Below, in pieces: positions 17,689 through 26,839 of a DNA stretch of 64,000 nucleotides. Made by a program: the position numbers and the translations under genes. Under the pieces are notes generated by a model. The model saw only the letters and a program-made list of their open reading frames with translations. It did no database searches and was not told the DNA's origin. Numbering within the stretch: the first letter of the stretch is position 1; each line of letters starts with the position of its first letter. Source of the stretch: Oleispirillum sp963668495 (lineage in GTDB: Bacteria > Pseudomonadota > Alphaproteobacteria > Rhodospirillales > Rhodospirillaceae); assembly GCA_963668495.1 (NCBI GenBank), contig OY764545.1:1550001-1614000 (forward strand). The letters run 5' to 3'.

Positions 17689-19452
17689 TTATTGAATGCG
17701 CATGGGCGGCATCAATGCGGCCCCGTTCTCCAATCGGATCAATGACCATTGGTACAACGTTGAAACCGGTTCCGGCAGGGCAGAACGTAACTGGCTTGTG
17801 ACAAAGGGGTTGTCCCCATTGCCTTGCATCCAAGCGATCAGATTTTCGTGGAATGGCCTGACTTCCGGGAATTGCACCAATTGAATGTCGTTTTCAGCGG
17901 GAACCCCAGCAACGCGTTTGGCGTGAGCCACGGCAGTGATAATGCCGCCAAGATCATCTACCAATTGTTTTGATTTTGCGCGTTCACCCGAAAATACCCG
18001 TCCACGGGCAATCATATCCACCGCATCCATGTCCAGCTTGCGGCCTTCTGCAACCTTTGCTGTGAAGTCCATGTATGCCGCATCGATGATTTTGTTCATG
18101 CGGTTACGTTCTGTCTGGGTGAAGCCTTTGTTCATGGACCACATGCCAGCCGTTTCACCGGTTTTCAGGGTTTCCCAAGAAATGCCAAGCTTATCCCAAG
18201 CCTTTTGCAAATTGACTTTGCCGGCAATAACGCCGATAGACCCGGTGATAGTCGTCGGTTGCGCAATAATCGTATCTGCTGCGGAGGCGATGAAATAGCC
18301 GCCGGATGCTGCATAGTCTTCCATGGATACGATTACAGGAATATTTTGGGCATTGGCTGCAACAATGGCCTGACGAATGGTGTCCGATGCAGCGTAGTCA
18401 CCACCCGGACTGTTAATGCGCAAGATAATCGCACCAACGCCTGCTTTTGCGGCGTCTTGGATCGCCTTGGCTGTTGACCGTGCCATAATCAGATTGTTGT
18501 CGGCAAATGGTGACGAGTTTTTGGCTCCGGGAATGATTTGACCGCTGGCTTGAACCAATGCAATTCGTGGGGCACTGCTATCTTGCTCACGGGCTTCCAA
18601 ATAGGTGCCTAGGGTAACTGCCTGTCCGGTGAAGCGGGATTTGACTGCTTTGCGGAAATCATCTCGATAGGCCAAGTGATCCACAAGGTTGGCGGCGCGG
18701 GCTTCTGCAGCCAGAAGTGGTCCTGTTTCCATGCGTTTGTTCACCGCCATTTTGGAAACGGTGCGATTGTCCGCAATGGCTTGGGTCAGAACGTCAGAGA
18801 TATCGTCCAAAAGCAATCCCATGTTCTGACGCACGGGTGCACTCATGCCATCCCGGCTCAAGAATTCCAACGCCCCTTTGTATTCATGGCGTTGAATGAT
18901 GTCAGCTTCGATGCCGTATTCGGATAGGGCGGCCTTCAGGAATGGGGCTTCGATGGCAAGGCCTTGCAGGCTGAACATGCCTGAAGGTTGCAACCAGATA
19001 TCACTGAAGCTGGAGGCAACCGCGACCGCAGTCAAACCTCCATCCAGAGATTCAGAAAAGACCATCGCGGGCTTTCCGGCATGGCGAAATGCGGCGATTG
19101 CCCCCATCAGTTCCTGCGCCGTAGCGGGCTGGAAGCTGACGCTGCCCATATGGGCGACAAGGCCGGTGATTTTTGGGTCGTTTGCTGCCTGATGCAGAGC
19201 CAGTACTGTTTGGCTAAGGTTATAGGGTTGTTCCCCAGTCAGGGCCGCGAACGGGTCATCAGTGGCGGTATCAGCCACTCCACGATCCAAATCCAGCACA
19301 AGGTGGGAATTCTCGGCGAGAGTAACCTGTTCAGGCTCTGCCGATAAAATGGCATATGTTCCGGCTGCGATTGCCAGCCCGGTAATGCCGCCGATAATGG
19401 CAAGCAGTACAACGATCCAGTGCCCAAGGGTCCGCATGGAATTTCCAGTCAT
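17689..19452 (-). CDS. sppA: Signal peptide peptidase SppA, 67-kDa type
   Basis: A 587-residue membrane-anchored serine protease with tandem ClpP-like domains that degrades released signal peptides at the inner membrane. The N-terminal anchor is at about residues 11-37. The catalytic dyad is split over the two halves as in the E. coli enzyme: Lys192 in RHEYKGALEF of the first half and Ser383 in DYAASGGYFIAS of the second. LRINSPGGD near 345 forms the oxyanion/substrate groove. A second start at M6 (MRTLGHW) is possible. The gene starts three bases after the aroC stop, so they share a transcript. Confidence 0.93.
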   Translation of the reverse strand: MTGNSMRTLGHWIVVLLAIIGGITGLAIAAGTYAILSAEPEQVTLAENSHLVLDLDRGVADTATDDPFAALTGEQPYNLSQTVLALHQAANDPKITGLVAHMGSVSFQPATAQELMGAIAAFRHAGKPAMVFSESLDGGLTAVAVASSFSDIWLQPSGMFSLQGLAIEAPFLKAALSEYGIEADIIQRHEYKGALEFLSRDGMSAPVRQNMGLLLDDISDVLTQAIADNRTVSKMAVNKRMETGPLLAAEARAANLVDHLAYRDDFRKAVKSRFTGQAVTLGTYLEAREQDSSAPRIALVQASGQIIPGAKNSSPFADNNLIMARSTAKAIQDAAKAGVGAIILRINSPGGDYAASDTIRQAIVAANAQNIPVIVSMEDYAASGGYFIASAADTIIAQPTTITGSIGVIAGKVNLQKAWDKLGISWETLKTGETAGMWSMNKGFTQTERNRMNKIIDAAYMDFTAKVAEGRKLDMDAVDMIARGRVFSGERAKSKQLVDDLGGIITAVAHAKRVAGVPAENDIQLVQFPEVRPFHENLIAWMQGNGDNPFVTSQLRSALPEPVSTLYQWSLIRLENGAALMPPMRIQ

Positions 19453-19455
19453 TAT

Positions 19456-20541
19456 TTATCGTGAATATGCCCGATCACGTAAGAAGTGATCCAGTAAAGT
19501 GCAAGCCATCATGGCTTCTGCAACGGGGACAGCGCGAATGCCAACACAAGGGTCATGGCGGCCCTTGGTGAAAACATCCATCGGTTCACCGTTGACTGTC
19601 ATGCTTTTGCGTGGGGTGAGAATTGAACTGGTCGGTTTGATCGCCATGCGCACAACAATCGGTTGCCCGGTTGAAATACCGCCCAGAATTCCCCCGGCGT
19701 GATTGGATTGAAAATGCGGATGACCATCCGCGTCAGGGATGATCTCGTCGGCGTTGTCTTCTCCGCGCAGGCCAACGACTGCCATACCGTCACCGATTTC
19801 CACGCCTTTGACTGCGTTGATGCTCATCATGGCTTTGGCGAGGTCGGCATCCAGTTTGTCATAGACCGGTTCGCCAAGGCCAACCGGGATGTTTTCCGCA
19901 ACAACCTCGACCATGGCACCAATGGAAGATCCGGCCTTGCGAATGGCGTCAAGTTCATTGGCCCATTGTTCGGCAAGGATTGGGTCAGGGCAGAAAAAGG
20001 GGTTGGTATGCACGGCATCCCAGTCCCAGCGACTGCGATCAACAAAAGACGTCCCCATGCCAACCATGGCACCCCGGATGGTGATGCCTCCCGGGATTAA
20101 GGCATTTAATACCTTTCGGGCGATGGCTCCGGCGGCGACGCGCATGGCGGTTTCACGGGCGGATGAACGTCCACCACCACGGTAGTCACGAATGCCGTAC
20201 TTGCTTTGATAGGTGAAGTCCGCGTGACCGGGGCGATACGCCTTGGCAATGTCACCGTAATCCTTGGATCGTTGGTCTTGATTGTGGATCAGAAGGCCAA
20301 TGGAGGTCCCGGTGGTTTTGCCTTCAAATACCCCAGACAGAATCTGGACCTGATCCGGTTCTTGTCGTTGGGTGGTGTGGCGGGATTGTCCCGGTTTGCG
20401 TTTATCCAAATAAGGTTGGATGTCGGCTTCGGAAAGGGGGATCAACGATGGAACACCGTCAACGACGCAGCCAATGGCGGGGCCGTGGCTTTCTCCGAAG
20501 GTAGTGAAACGAAACACGGTGCCAAATCCATTGCCGGCCAT
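19456..20541 (-). CDS. aroC: Chorismate synthase
   Basis: A 361-residue FMN-dependent enzyme converting EPSP to chorismate, the last step of the shikimate pathway. The three family signatures are visible: GESHGPAIGCVVDGVP near the N terminus (about 14-29), the central YRGGGRSSARETAMRVAAGA (about 129-148) and the late RHDPCVGIRAVPVAEAM (about 325-341). The start MAGNGFGTVFRFTTFGESHG fits the family exactly. It lies between fabI, from which it is separated by a terminator, and sppA. Confidence 0.97.
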   Translation of the reverse strand: MAGNGFGTVFRFTTFGESHGPAIGCVVDGVPSLIPLSEADIQPYLDKRKPGQSRHTTQRQEPDQVQILSGVFEGKTTGTSIGLLIHNQDQRSKDYGDIAKAYRPGHADFTYQSKYGIRDYRGGGRSSARETAMRVAAGAIARKVLNALIPGGITIRGAMVGMGTSFVDRSRWDWDAVHTNPFFCPDPILAEQWANELDAIRKAGSSIGAMVEVVAENIPVGLGEPVYDKLDADLAKAMMSINAVKGVEIGDGMAVVGLRGEDNADEIIPDADGHPHFQSNHAGGILGGISTGQPIVVRMAIKPTSSILTPRKSMTVNGEPMDVFTKGRHDPCVGIRAVPVAEAMMACTLLDHFLRDRAYSR

Positions 20542-20571
20542 GGTTGATCCTTTGTTGTCACAGATAAAAAT

Positions 20572-20600
20572 ACGGAGCGTCCATTGACTGGGCGCTCCGT
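20572..20600 (-). terminator. Terminator downstream of fabI
   Basis: Reading the minus strand, ACGGAGCG pairs with CGCTCCGT across a 13-base loop and is followed by ATTTTTAT, a usual intrinsic terminator for fabI before the aroC start. Confidence 0.8.
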
Positions 20601-20631
20601 CATTACAGGCAGCGAAGCGTCAGGCAAAGGC

Positions 20632-21474
20632 CTAAAGCTCTGAGAAGCCTTTCAGAAGGTCTGCGTTTTTAGCCGCAGCTTCCGGGGACGGATGCATCAT
20701 GCCCTGAATGTGGTAACCGCTGTCCACGTGGAGGACTTCGCCAGTTACACCGGATGCCAGATCACTGAGCAAATAGACACCGGAGCCGCCAACGTCATCA
20801 ATTGTCACGTTGCGTTGCAGCGGCGAGTTCACTTCATTCCACTTCAGAATATAGCGGAAGTCACCGATACCGGATGCAGCCAGTGTTTTGATCGGACCAG
20901 CGGACAGGCCATTAACGCGGATGCCTTGTTCACCAAGATCCATTGCCAGATATTTAATGGAGGCATCCAAGGCAGCTTTCGCCACGCCCATCACGTTGTA
21001 GTGCGGGATGAACCGTTCGGAACCAAGGTAAGTCAGGGTCAGCAGGCTGCCCCCCGGCTTCATGATTTCCTGCGCACGACGACAAACGTCGGTAAAGGAA
21101 AACACGGAAATGTGCATGGTATTGGCAAAGTTTTCCGCGGTGACTTCGTAATATTTGCCTTTCAGAGCCTCTTTTCCGGCAAAGGCAATGGCGTGTACGA
21201 CAAAGTCAATTTCGCCCCATTCCTGTTTAATGGTGTCAAACAGAGCGTCCATGCTTGCCGCGTCGGTCACGTCACACGGCAGCAGAAGGTTGGCGCCAAG
21301 TTGTTGTGCCAGCGGCTCAACACGGCGTTTCAAAGAGTCACCTTGATAGGTAAAGGCCAACTCTGCGCCTTGAGCGGCACAGGCCTTCGCAATTCCCCAG
21401 GCGATAGAGCGGTCGTTGGCGACCCCCATGATCAGGCCTTTTTTTCCAGCCATCAAAGGTGCAGCGGATGTCAT
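20632..21474 (-). CDS. fabI: Enoyl-[acyl-carrier-protein] reductase (NADH), FabI type
   Basis: A 280-residue short-chain dehydrogenase-like enoyl-ACP reductase, the last step of each fatty acid elongation cycle and the target of triclosan-class inhibitors. The cofactor site is KKGLIMGVANDRSIAWGIAK (about residues 11-30). The catalytic Tyr-x6-Lys is in HYNVMGVAKAAL, and LSAGPIKTLAASGI is the substrate-loop motif. The ATG at 21474 (MTSAAPL) is chosen because AAGAGGA precedes it by six bases; longer reading upstream lacks family similarity. Confidence 0.96.
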   Translation of the reverse strand: MTSAAPLMAGKKGLIMGVANDRSIAWGIAKACAAQGAELAFTYQGDSLKRRVEPLAQQLGANLLLPCDVTDAASMDALFDTIKQEWGEIDFVVHAIAFAGKEALKGKYYEVTAENFANTMHISVFSFTDVCRRAQEIMKPGGSLLTLTYLGSERFIPHYNVMGVAKAALDASIKYLAMDLGEQGIRVNGLSAGPIKTLAASGIGDFRYILKWNEVNSPLQRNVTIDDVGGSGVYLLSDLASGVTGEVLHVDSGYHIQGMMHPSPEAAAKNADLLKGFSEL

Positions 21475-21609
21475 TCGTGTCCTCTTGAATATCCAACATA
21501 AATAAACAGTATTACGCACCAATTTTTCCGTAAAATAAGGTGTACGGATGGCGCAGCGCGCGTATCCTACACGAAACCCGCATAAGGGCAAAGGGTATAG
21601 GAAGGGAAG

Positions 21610-22890
21610 ATGATGATTGAAAACGGTAAACCGACTTTCCTGACACGAATTCAACAGGACTTACAGACGCGTATGCCATGGTTGAACTTTGTTTTGTACG
21701 TGTTCGCTCGGGGGCAAAAAGACCAGTTTCTGCGCGTTGCCGCGTCTTTGAGCTATACATCCCTGATTGCCCTTGTGCCGCTGATTGCGATTTCTGTCGC
21801 AATTTTTTCGGCTTTCCCAGCTTTTGCAGAAGTACGCGGACAGGTGGAAAGTTTTATTTCCCAGTCTTTGGTGCCCAATGCCGGGCAATCGGTTGAGGTA
21901 TATCTGAAGCAATTTATCAATGCGACAGAACAGCTTACAACCATCGGTGTGATCGGGCTTGGCGTGACTGCGCTGCTGACCCTGACCACCATTGAAGCAG
22001 CCTTGAACACCATCTTTCGTGTGGTGCGGCAGCGCCCGATGGTGTCTCGGGTTTTGGTGTATTGGGCGGTATTGACCTTGGGGCCGTTGTTGTTGGGTGT
22101 GTCATCATCCTTGTCCGGTGGTTTATTTGCGTTGGGGCGGGCTGTAACCGGGGATGCGTTTGAAGGATTGTCCGGTTTTGCTGCCGTGATTATGCCGAAC
22201 CTGTTTACGTGGGCCGCGTTTACCCTGTTGTATCTCGCGGTGCCAAACCGTCAGGTTGCCTTGCGAGACGCCTTGATCGGCGGGGCGGTCGCCATGGTGA
22301 TGTTTGCCTTGCTGCGCTTTGGATTTGCCCAATTTGTCGCCAGTGCCAATACGTATCGTACTTTGTATGGTGCCTTGGCGGTCATTCCATTGTTCCTGAT
22401 GTCCATGTACATGTCGTGGGCGGTGGTCTTGTTTGGTGCGGTCATGACGGCTGCCTTCCCGGAATGGCGTGCGCAAAAGGCATTTGGTGACGAGGCAGGG
22501 GCCGCACTGTCTGATGTCACCGTTGCCTTGGATATACTGACAGTTTTGCGCGCCGGGCAGGTGCAGGGACGGTCCGTCGGTCGCAGGGCTTTGTTGGCGG
22601 GGGTCCAAGTCCCGGAAGCCTTGCTGGAAGATGTTCTTGTGAAGCTGAAGGCTGCAGGGTTTGCGGACAGCAATGAAGCAGGAGATACCGTTGTGCTGCG
22701 GGACTTATCGGAAACCCCGATGTCAGATTTGCTGGGGGGATTAGGGCATGGCTGGACGGCTGATGCAGCAACACCCCTGACGCGGGACTGGCAGGCTGTT
22801 TTATCGCCCAAGATTGCGCAATGTTTACAGGTAGAGCGTGACGCATGGCGGGAGTCCGTGCGCAGTGTCCTAGACTCCCGTCAGGCGTGA
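21610..22890 (+). CDS. YihY/virulence factor BrkB family membrane protein
   Basis: A 426-residue YihY/BrkB family protein, once mis-assigned as RNase BN. About six transmembrane helices occupy residues 30-290, beginning with the typical AASLSYTSLIALVPLIAIS (about 43-61) and including TLTTIEAALNTIFRV. The C-terminal 130 residues are soluble and end in a winged-helix-like segment, an extension found in alphaproteobacterial members. The function of the family is unknown; an envelope or transport role is assumed. AGGAAGG precedes the paired ATGs at 21610/21613. Divergent from fabI. Confidence 0.88.
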   Translation: MMIENGKPTFLTRIQQDLQTRMPWLNFVLYVFARGQKDQFLRVAASLSYTSLIALVPLIAISVAIFSAFPAFAEVRGQVESFISQSLVPNAGQSVEVYLKQFINATEQLTTIGVIGLGVTALLTLTTIEAALNTIFRVVRQRPMVSRVLVYWAVLTLGPLLLGVSSSLSGGLFALGRAVTGDAFEGLSGFAAVIMPNLFTWAAFTLLYLAVPNRQVALRDALIGGAVAMVMFALLRFGFAQFVASANTYRTLYGALAVIPLFLMSMYMSWAVVLFGAVMTAAFPEWRAQKAFGDEAGAALSDVTVALDILTVLRAGQVQGRSVGRRALLAGVQVPEALLEDVLVKLKAAGFADSNEAGDTVVLRDLSETPMSDLLGGLGHGWTADAATPLTRDWQAVLSPKIAQCLQVERDAWRESVRSVLDSRQA

Positions 22891-22901
22891 TCCGTCTGAT
22901 C

Positions 22902-23843
22902 CTAGTCCGTGAATTTGGCCCGTGGGTCAGAGGTATCGGTCGGGGTCCATGCTTCGACGAAGGCCTTTAATGCTGCATCATCGTTGGGCAGTGTCACCAT
23001 GGTCGTGACCAACAAATCCCCAACATGTTTTTCAGCACTGCCTGGATTTCGGTAAGGACAGCCTTTGCCGCGTAGCCGCAGGGTCTGACCGCTGTTGGTT
23101 CCCGGTTTAATGTTCATGGAAACCGCGCCGTGCGGGGTCGGTACTGTGACTTTACCGCCTGAGATGGCTTCCTTCAGGGTAATCGGCAGGTTGAGGTGAA
23201 GATCGTGCCCCTGCCGTTTGTAATAGGGATGCTCATCCACCTTGATTTCAATCAGGGCATCGCCGGGTTGACCACCATTGGCACCGGGCATGCCTTGCCC
23301 TTTCAGGCGCAGGGTTTGTCCATCTTCGGTTCCCGGCGGGATACGGACATCCAAAGTCTTGCCATTGGTCAGGGCAATGCGTTTTGTCGTGCCGATAATG
23401 GTACTGACTAGGTCCACCCGCAGGGTGAAGTTGCTGTTGGTCCCACGCGTACTGAACGGTTGGCTGCCTGCGCCGCGTCCACCACGACCACTGCGCCCGA
23501 AAATATCAAAGGGATCTTGGTCGCCAAAAATATCTTCGAAGGAGAAATGCGTGCTGCCACCACCGAAGTTAGAGCTGCCACGCCGTTGATAGCCGCCAAA
23601 CCCGGCCATCTTTTCATTGCCGTCAGCATCTATTTCGCCACGGTCATACTTGGCGCGTTTTTCAGGGTCGCCAAGGATTTCGTATGCCTTGTTGATTTCC
23701 TTGAAACGGTCCTCTGCGCTCGGGTCATCAGGGTTTTGATCTGGGTGCGCGGCGCGGGCCTTTTGTCGGAAGGCTTTTTTAATTTCGCTGGCATCGGCAG
23801 TTTTGCTGACGCCAAGCACACTGTATGGATCACGAGCGGTCAT
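22902..23843 (-). CDS. DnaJ/CbpA-type J-domain co-chaperone (class B)
   Basis: A J-domain protein of about 313 residues counted from MTARDPYSVLGV (ATG at 23843). The J domain (residues 4-70) has the HPD tripeptide in ARAAHPDQNPDD. A Gly/Phe-rich linker follows and includes an FSFEDIFGDQDPFDIFG motif. The two C-terminal DnaJ beta-barrel domains (VRIPPGTEDGQTLRLKGQG, then IKPGTNSGQTLRLRGKG) are complete. The CxxCxGxG zinc fingers are absent, so this is a CbpA/class B protein that stimulates DnaK ATPase. An alternative ATG at 23909 would add 22 residues; neither start has a strong ribosome binding site. Confidence 0.9.
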   Translation of the reverse strand: MTARDPYSVLGVSKTADASEIKKAFRQKARAAHPDQNPDDPSAEDRFKEINKAYEILGDPEKRAKYDRGEIDADGNEKMAGFGGYQRRGSSNFGGGSTHFSFEDIFGDQDPFDIFGRSGRGGRGAGSQPFSTRGTNSNFTLRVDLVSTIIGTTKRIALTNGKTLDVRIPPGTEDGQTLRLKGQGMPGANGGQPGDALIEIKVDEHPYYKRQGHDLHLNLPITLKEAISGGKVTVPTPHGAVSMNIKPGTNSGQTLRLRGKGCPYRNPGSAEKHVGDLLVTTMVTLPNDDAALKAFVEAWTPTDTSDPRAKFTD

Positions 23844-24025
23844 GTCTGATAATTCTTGCTTTTGTTGTTTGGAAAAAACTCTGCCACCATGATGTATTGG
23901 ATTTTTCATGTAATCGCCAGTGGCTTGTTAATCAATACATGCGTTTCGTGAAGCGCTGGTGTTGCCTTTGGTAGGGGTGTATACCTCACGGAGTATGGAG
24001 TTTCACATGAACGAAAGAGTGCAAA

Positions 24026-24616
24026 ATGTCTGATGTGGCATGGGAAAAACCGTTCGAGCAATTTGCAGCATGGATGGCTGAGGCCAAGGATAATGAAATC
24101 AATGATCCAGATGCTGTGAATGTTGCCACGGTGGATGCGGATGGTCGTCCGTCATCACGTATGGTGCTGTTGAAAGATTTGACGCCGAAAGGCTTCGTCT
24201 TCTATACCAATCTGGAAAGCCGTAAAGGGCAGCAGGTGCTGGGCTCACCATGGGTTGCCATGTGTTTTCATTGGAAGTCCCTGCGGCGTCAGGTGCGTGT
24301 TGAAGGTCGTGCCGTACAGGTATCGGATGCAGAGGCCGACGCGTATTTTGCCTCCCGTGCCCGTGGCAGTCAGATTGGCGCATGGGCATCAAAGCAGTCC
24401 CGCCCTTTGGAAAGCCGCTTTGCCTTGGAAAAACGTGTCGCGGAATACACGGCAAAATTCGGGTTTGGCAAAGTGCCGCGCCCAGAGCATTGGTCAGGGT
24501 TTTGCGTGGAACCGGAGCACATTGAATTTTGGACCGATAAGCCGTTCCGTTTGCATGAACGGGTGGTCTATGATCGCGCCGGAGACGGCTGGACTACGCA
24601 TAAACTGTTCCCATAG
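24026..24616 (+). CDS. pdxH: Pyridoxamine/pyridoxine 5'-phosphate oxidase
   Basis: A 196-residue FMN enzyme that oxidises PNP/PMP to pyridoxal phosphate. The family features are SSRMVLLKDLTPKGFVFYTN (about residues 41-60; FMN and substrate binding), then WKSLRRQVRVEG, RARGSQIGAWASKQS and PEHWSGFCVEPEHIEFW. Most homologues end with RLAP; this one ends KLFP, a conservative change. AAAGAG precedes the ATG at 24026. Confidence 0.95.
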   Translation: MSDVAWEKPFEQFAAWMAEAKDNEINDPDAVNVATVDADGRPSSRMVLLKDLTPKGFVFYTNLESRKGQQVLGSPWVAMCFHWKSLRRQVRVEGRAVQVSDAEADAYFASRARGSQIGAWASKQSRPLESRFALEKRVAEYTAKFGFGKVPRPEHWSGFCVEPEHIEFWTDKPFRLHERVVYDRAGDGWTTHKLFP

Positions 24617-24649
24617 GAACATGAACGAAAAATTTGAGGCTGTTGATCC

Positions 24650-25645
24650 ATGTCAGACCCTGTTGCAGACGAAACGACGCGCCATCGCCTGATGCGACGG
24701 GCGACGCAGGCCGCGGTTCTGACAGCAGGAACGCTGATTGTTATTAAGCTGCTGGCATGGATTGCTACCGGTTCTCTCGCCATGCTCGCCAGCCTTGTCG
24801 ACTCGTGCCTTGATGTGGCGGCATCATTGGTCAACATGATGGCAGTGCGTCAGGCATTACAGCCAGCCGATGCAGAGCATCGGTTTGGTCATGGCAAGGC
24901 CGAGTCTGTGGCAGGGTTGGCGCAAGCGGCGTTTATTGGCGGCTCCGCCGTGTTCCTTGTTCTGGAATCAGCGGAACGTTTCGTGTCTCCGGTTATCGTT
25001 AATCATGAGGGAATTGGTATTGGCGTGATGCTGGTGTCCATGACCCTGACGGCGGTACTGGTTTTGTATCAACGCTATGTGGTGCGACAAACGCAGTCAT
25101 TGGCGATCAGCGCGGATTCAGCCCATTACGTTGGTGATATTCTGGTAAATGCCAGTGTGATTCTTGCCTTGGTCTGTCACATGGTGTTTGGCTGGAATTG
25201 GTTGGATTCCGTATTTGCCATTGCCATCGCAATATATTTGGCGCGGAACGCATGGGGAATTGCGCAAGAGTCTTTAAACCAGTTGATGGATCGTGAAATG
25301 TCCGAAGACGAGCGTAGTCGGATTCTTGACCTGTGCTTTTCTCAGCCCGGTGCGCTGGCAGTGCATGATTTGCGAACTCGCGTGTCCGGTCCGCACAGCT
25401 TCATCCAGTTGCATCTGGAGGTCGACAGTACGTTGCCATTGGGGTCGGCCCATGCCATTGCAGACCGGGTTGAAACCACCATTCAGGATGCTTTTCAGTC
25501 CGCAGAAGTCATCGTGCATCTTGATCCGTTCGGCGTTGAAGAGGTCGAAACCAATCCGATAGCTCGGGAGCGGGTGCTCGCGCCGCAGTTACGCGCCAGT
25601 TTGGCATCTCTTCAACATGGCGGGGAGTCCTTTTCAGGAAAATAG
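24650..25645 (+). CDS. fieF: FieF-type cation diffusion facilitator
   Basis: A 331-residue cation diffusion facilitator that exports divalent metal (iron/zinc) in exchange for protons. Six membrane helices occupy about residues 20-225 and a cytoplasmic dimerisation domain follows. The transport site is Asp51/Asp55 in LVDSCLD together with His159/Asp163 in HYVGD, the D-D-H-D set of FieF and YiiP. QPADAEHRFGHGKAES at 71-86 is the strongly conserved FieF loop. The start lies 33 bases after pdxH. Metal specificity cannot be read with certainty. Confidence 0.93.
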   Translation: MSDPVADETTRHRLMRRATQAAVLTAGTLIVIKLLAWIATGSLAMLASLVDSCLDVAASLVNMMAVRQALQPADAEHRFGHGKAESVAGLAQAAFIGGSAVFLVLESAERFVSPVIVNHEGIGIGVMLVSMTLTAVLVLYQRYVVRQTQSLAISADSAHYVGDILVNASVILALVCHMVFGWNWLDSVFAIAIAIYLARNAWGIAQESLNQLMDREMSEDERSRILDLCFSQPGALAVHDLRTRVSGPHSFIQLHLEVDSTLPLGSAHAIADRVETTIQDAFQSAEVIVHLDPFGVEEVETNPIARERVLAPQLRASLASLQHGGESFSGK

Positions 25646-25753
25646 TTTTATTCTTCTAGCGATATCACGGGATTAAAGATATCATGAATACAGATGTTAG
25701 GGGCATGTCAGAGACAGTGTCTCGGCCTGTCCCCAATCACGGAGGGCGAATTC

Positions 25754-26590
25754 ATGAGCATCAAAGACATCCTTGTTTATCTGGACACAAGCTCCGCTTG
25801 TGCTGAACGTATCGACGTTGCATTGCGACTGGCTGAGAAATTTGACGCCCGTCTTGCCGGCCTGTTCGTTCGCTCCATGCCGTATGTGCCGCACTTTGTT
25901 GCCGCGCAGATCGGCCCTGAAATCTATGAAACCCAGAAAAAAGTTGCCGAGCGTGAAGAAATGGCCGTTCGGAAGCTGTTCCTTGAACGCTGCGAAAAAG
26001 CCGGTCGCCCAGGTGAATGGCGCAGTGAAGATGGCGAAATGATCGAAGTCATCTGCATGCATTCTAAATACACCGACTTGGTGGTGATCGGGCAATACAA
26101 CCCGGACGACGATCACCGTGAAGGTGAAATGGGCCTTGCAGACAACGTGGTCATGGATGCGGGGCGTCCTGTGCTTGTCGTGCCGTACACGGGAACTTTC
26201 CCGGTCATTGGTGATCGCATTATGCTGGCTTGGAATTCCAGTCGCGAATCGACCCGTGCGGCTCACGATGCTCTGCCATTTATGCAAACTGCAAAATTTG
26301 TAGAGGTTGTTGCCGCTAACCCGCAGGACAATGATGGGGCCCATGGTGATTTGCCCTGTGCAGAGATCACCGGCCATCTTTCCCGTCATAATGTGACTGC
26401 GGAAGCCAAAACTATCTATGCAGAAGATATGAATGTCGGTGCCTTGTTGCTGTCGCGTGCAGCGGATGATGGGGCTGACCTTCTGGTCATGGGGGCCTAT
26501 GGTCGGTCACGCCTGCGTGAACTGATTATGGGTGGTGTTACGCGTCATTTGTTGAGCCACATGACCATTCCGGTCCTGATGTCGCGTTAA
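25754..26590 (+). CDS. Tandem universal stress protein (UspA family)
   Basis: A 278-residue protein of two UspA-like domains. The first (residues 1-150) begins MSIKDILVYLDTSSACAERI. The second (from about 155) ends with the nucleotide-binding signature GAYGRSRLRELIMGGVTRHL, that is G-2x-G-9x-G-S/T. The first half lacks this full signature, so probably only the C-terminal domain binds ATP. The ATG at 25754 is fixed by GGAGGG six bases before it. Such tandem proteins are usually induced by starvation or respiratory stress; no regulator site was recognised. Confidence 0.9.
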   Translation: MSIKDILVYLDTSSACAERIDVALRLAEKFDARLAGLFVRSMPYVPHFVAAQIGPEIYETQKKVAEREEMAVRKLFLERCEKAGRPGEWRSEDGEMIEVICMHSKYTDLVVIGQYNPDDDHREGEMGLADNVVMDAGRPVLVVPYTGTFPVIGDRIMLAWNSSRESTRAAHDALPFMQTAKFVEVVAANPQDNDGAHGDLPCAEITGHLSRHNVTAEAKTIYAEDMNVGALLLSRAADDGADLLVMGAYGRSRLRELIMGGVTRHLLSHMTIPVLMSR

Positions 26591-26612
26591 GGTAAAGTTT
26601 ATTGACCCTGCC

Positions 26613-26636
26613 GGGGGCGGCGGACCCGCTGCCCCC
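26613..26636 (+). terminator. GC-rich hairpin after the universal stress protein
   Basis: GGGGGC (26613-26618) pairs with GCCCCC (26631-26636) and encloses a further GCG/CGC pairing. There is no U-run, so it could be a weak terminator or an mRNA 3'-end stabiliser. Confidence 0.4.
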
Positions 26637-26707
26637 GCGACCCGCAACAGTCTGTTCCCATGTCCTAAGTGACCGAAATTCATAACAAAAAGACCTGTAA
26701 ATGTCCG

Positions 26708-26727
26708 TTTGATAGACCCATATCAAA
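26708..26727. promoter_or_regulatory. Dyad TTTGAT-N8-ATCAAA upstream of the ketopantoate reductase gene
   Basis: A perfect 6-base inverted repeat with an 8-base spacer, 112 bases before the ATG at 26840. The half-sites resemble FNR half-sites, but the spacer is 8 and not 4, so it is not a normal FNR box. It may be an operator. Confidence 0.3.
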
Positions 26728-26839
26728 ACTGTAGGAGGGGTGTTCAGTTCCGTTGCTGACAAAAAAGATCGCCCGTAGATGACGCCATGTGAGCGTACGA
26801 CAGTTGAGAACGGGCAAGCTGCAAATGGAGGATCTGGTC

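Noticed and set aside
26708..26727. FNR box at the ketopantoate reductase promoter
   Set aside because: The half-sites are TTTGAT and ATCAAA but the spacer is eight bases, not four; recorded only as an unassigned dyad.
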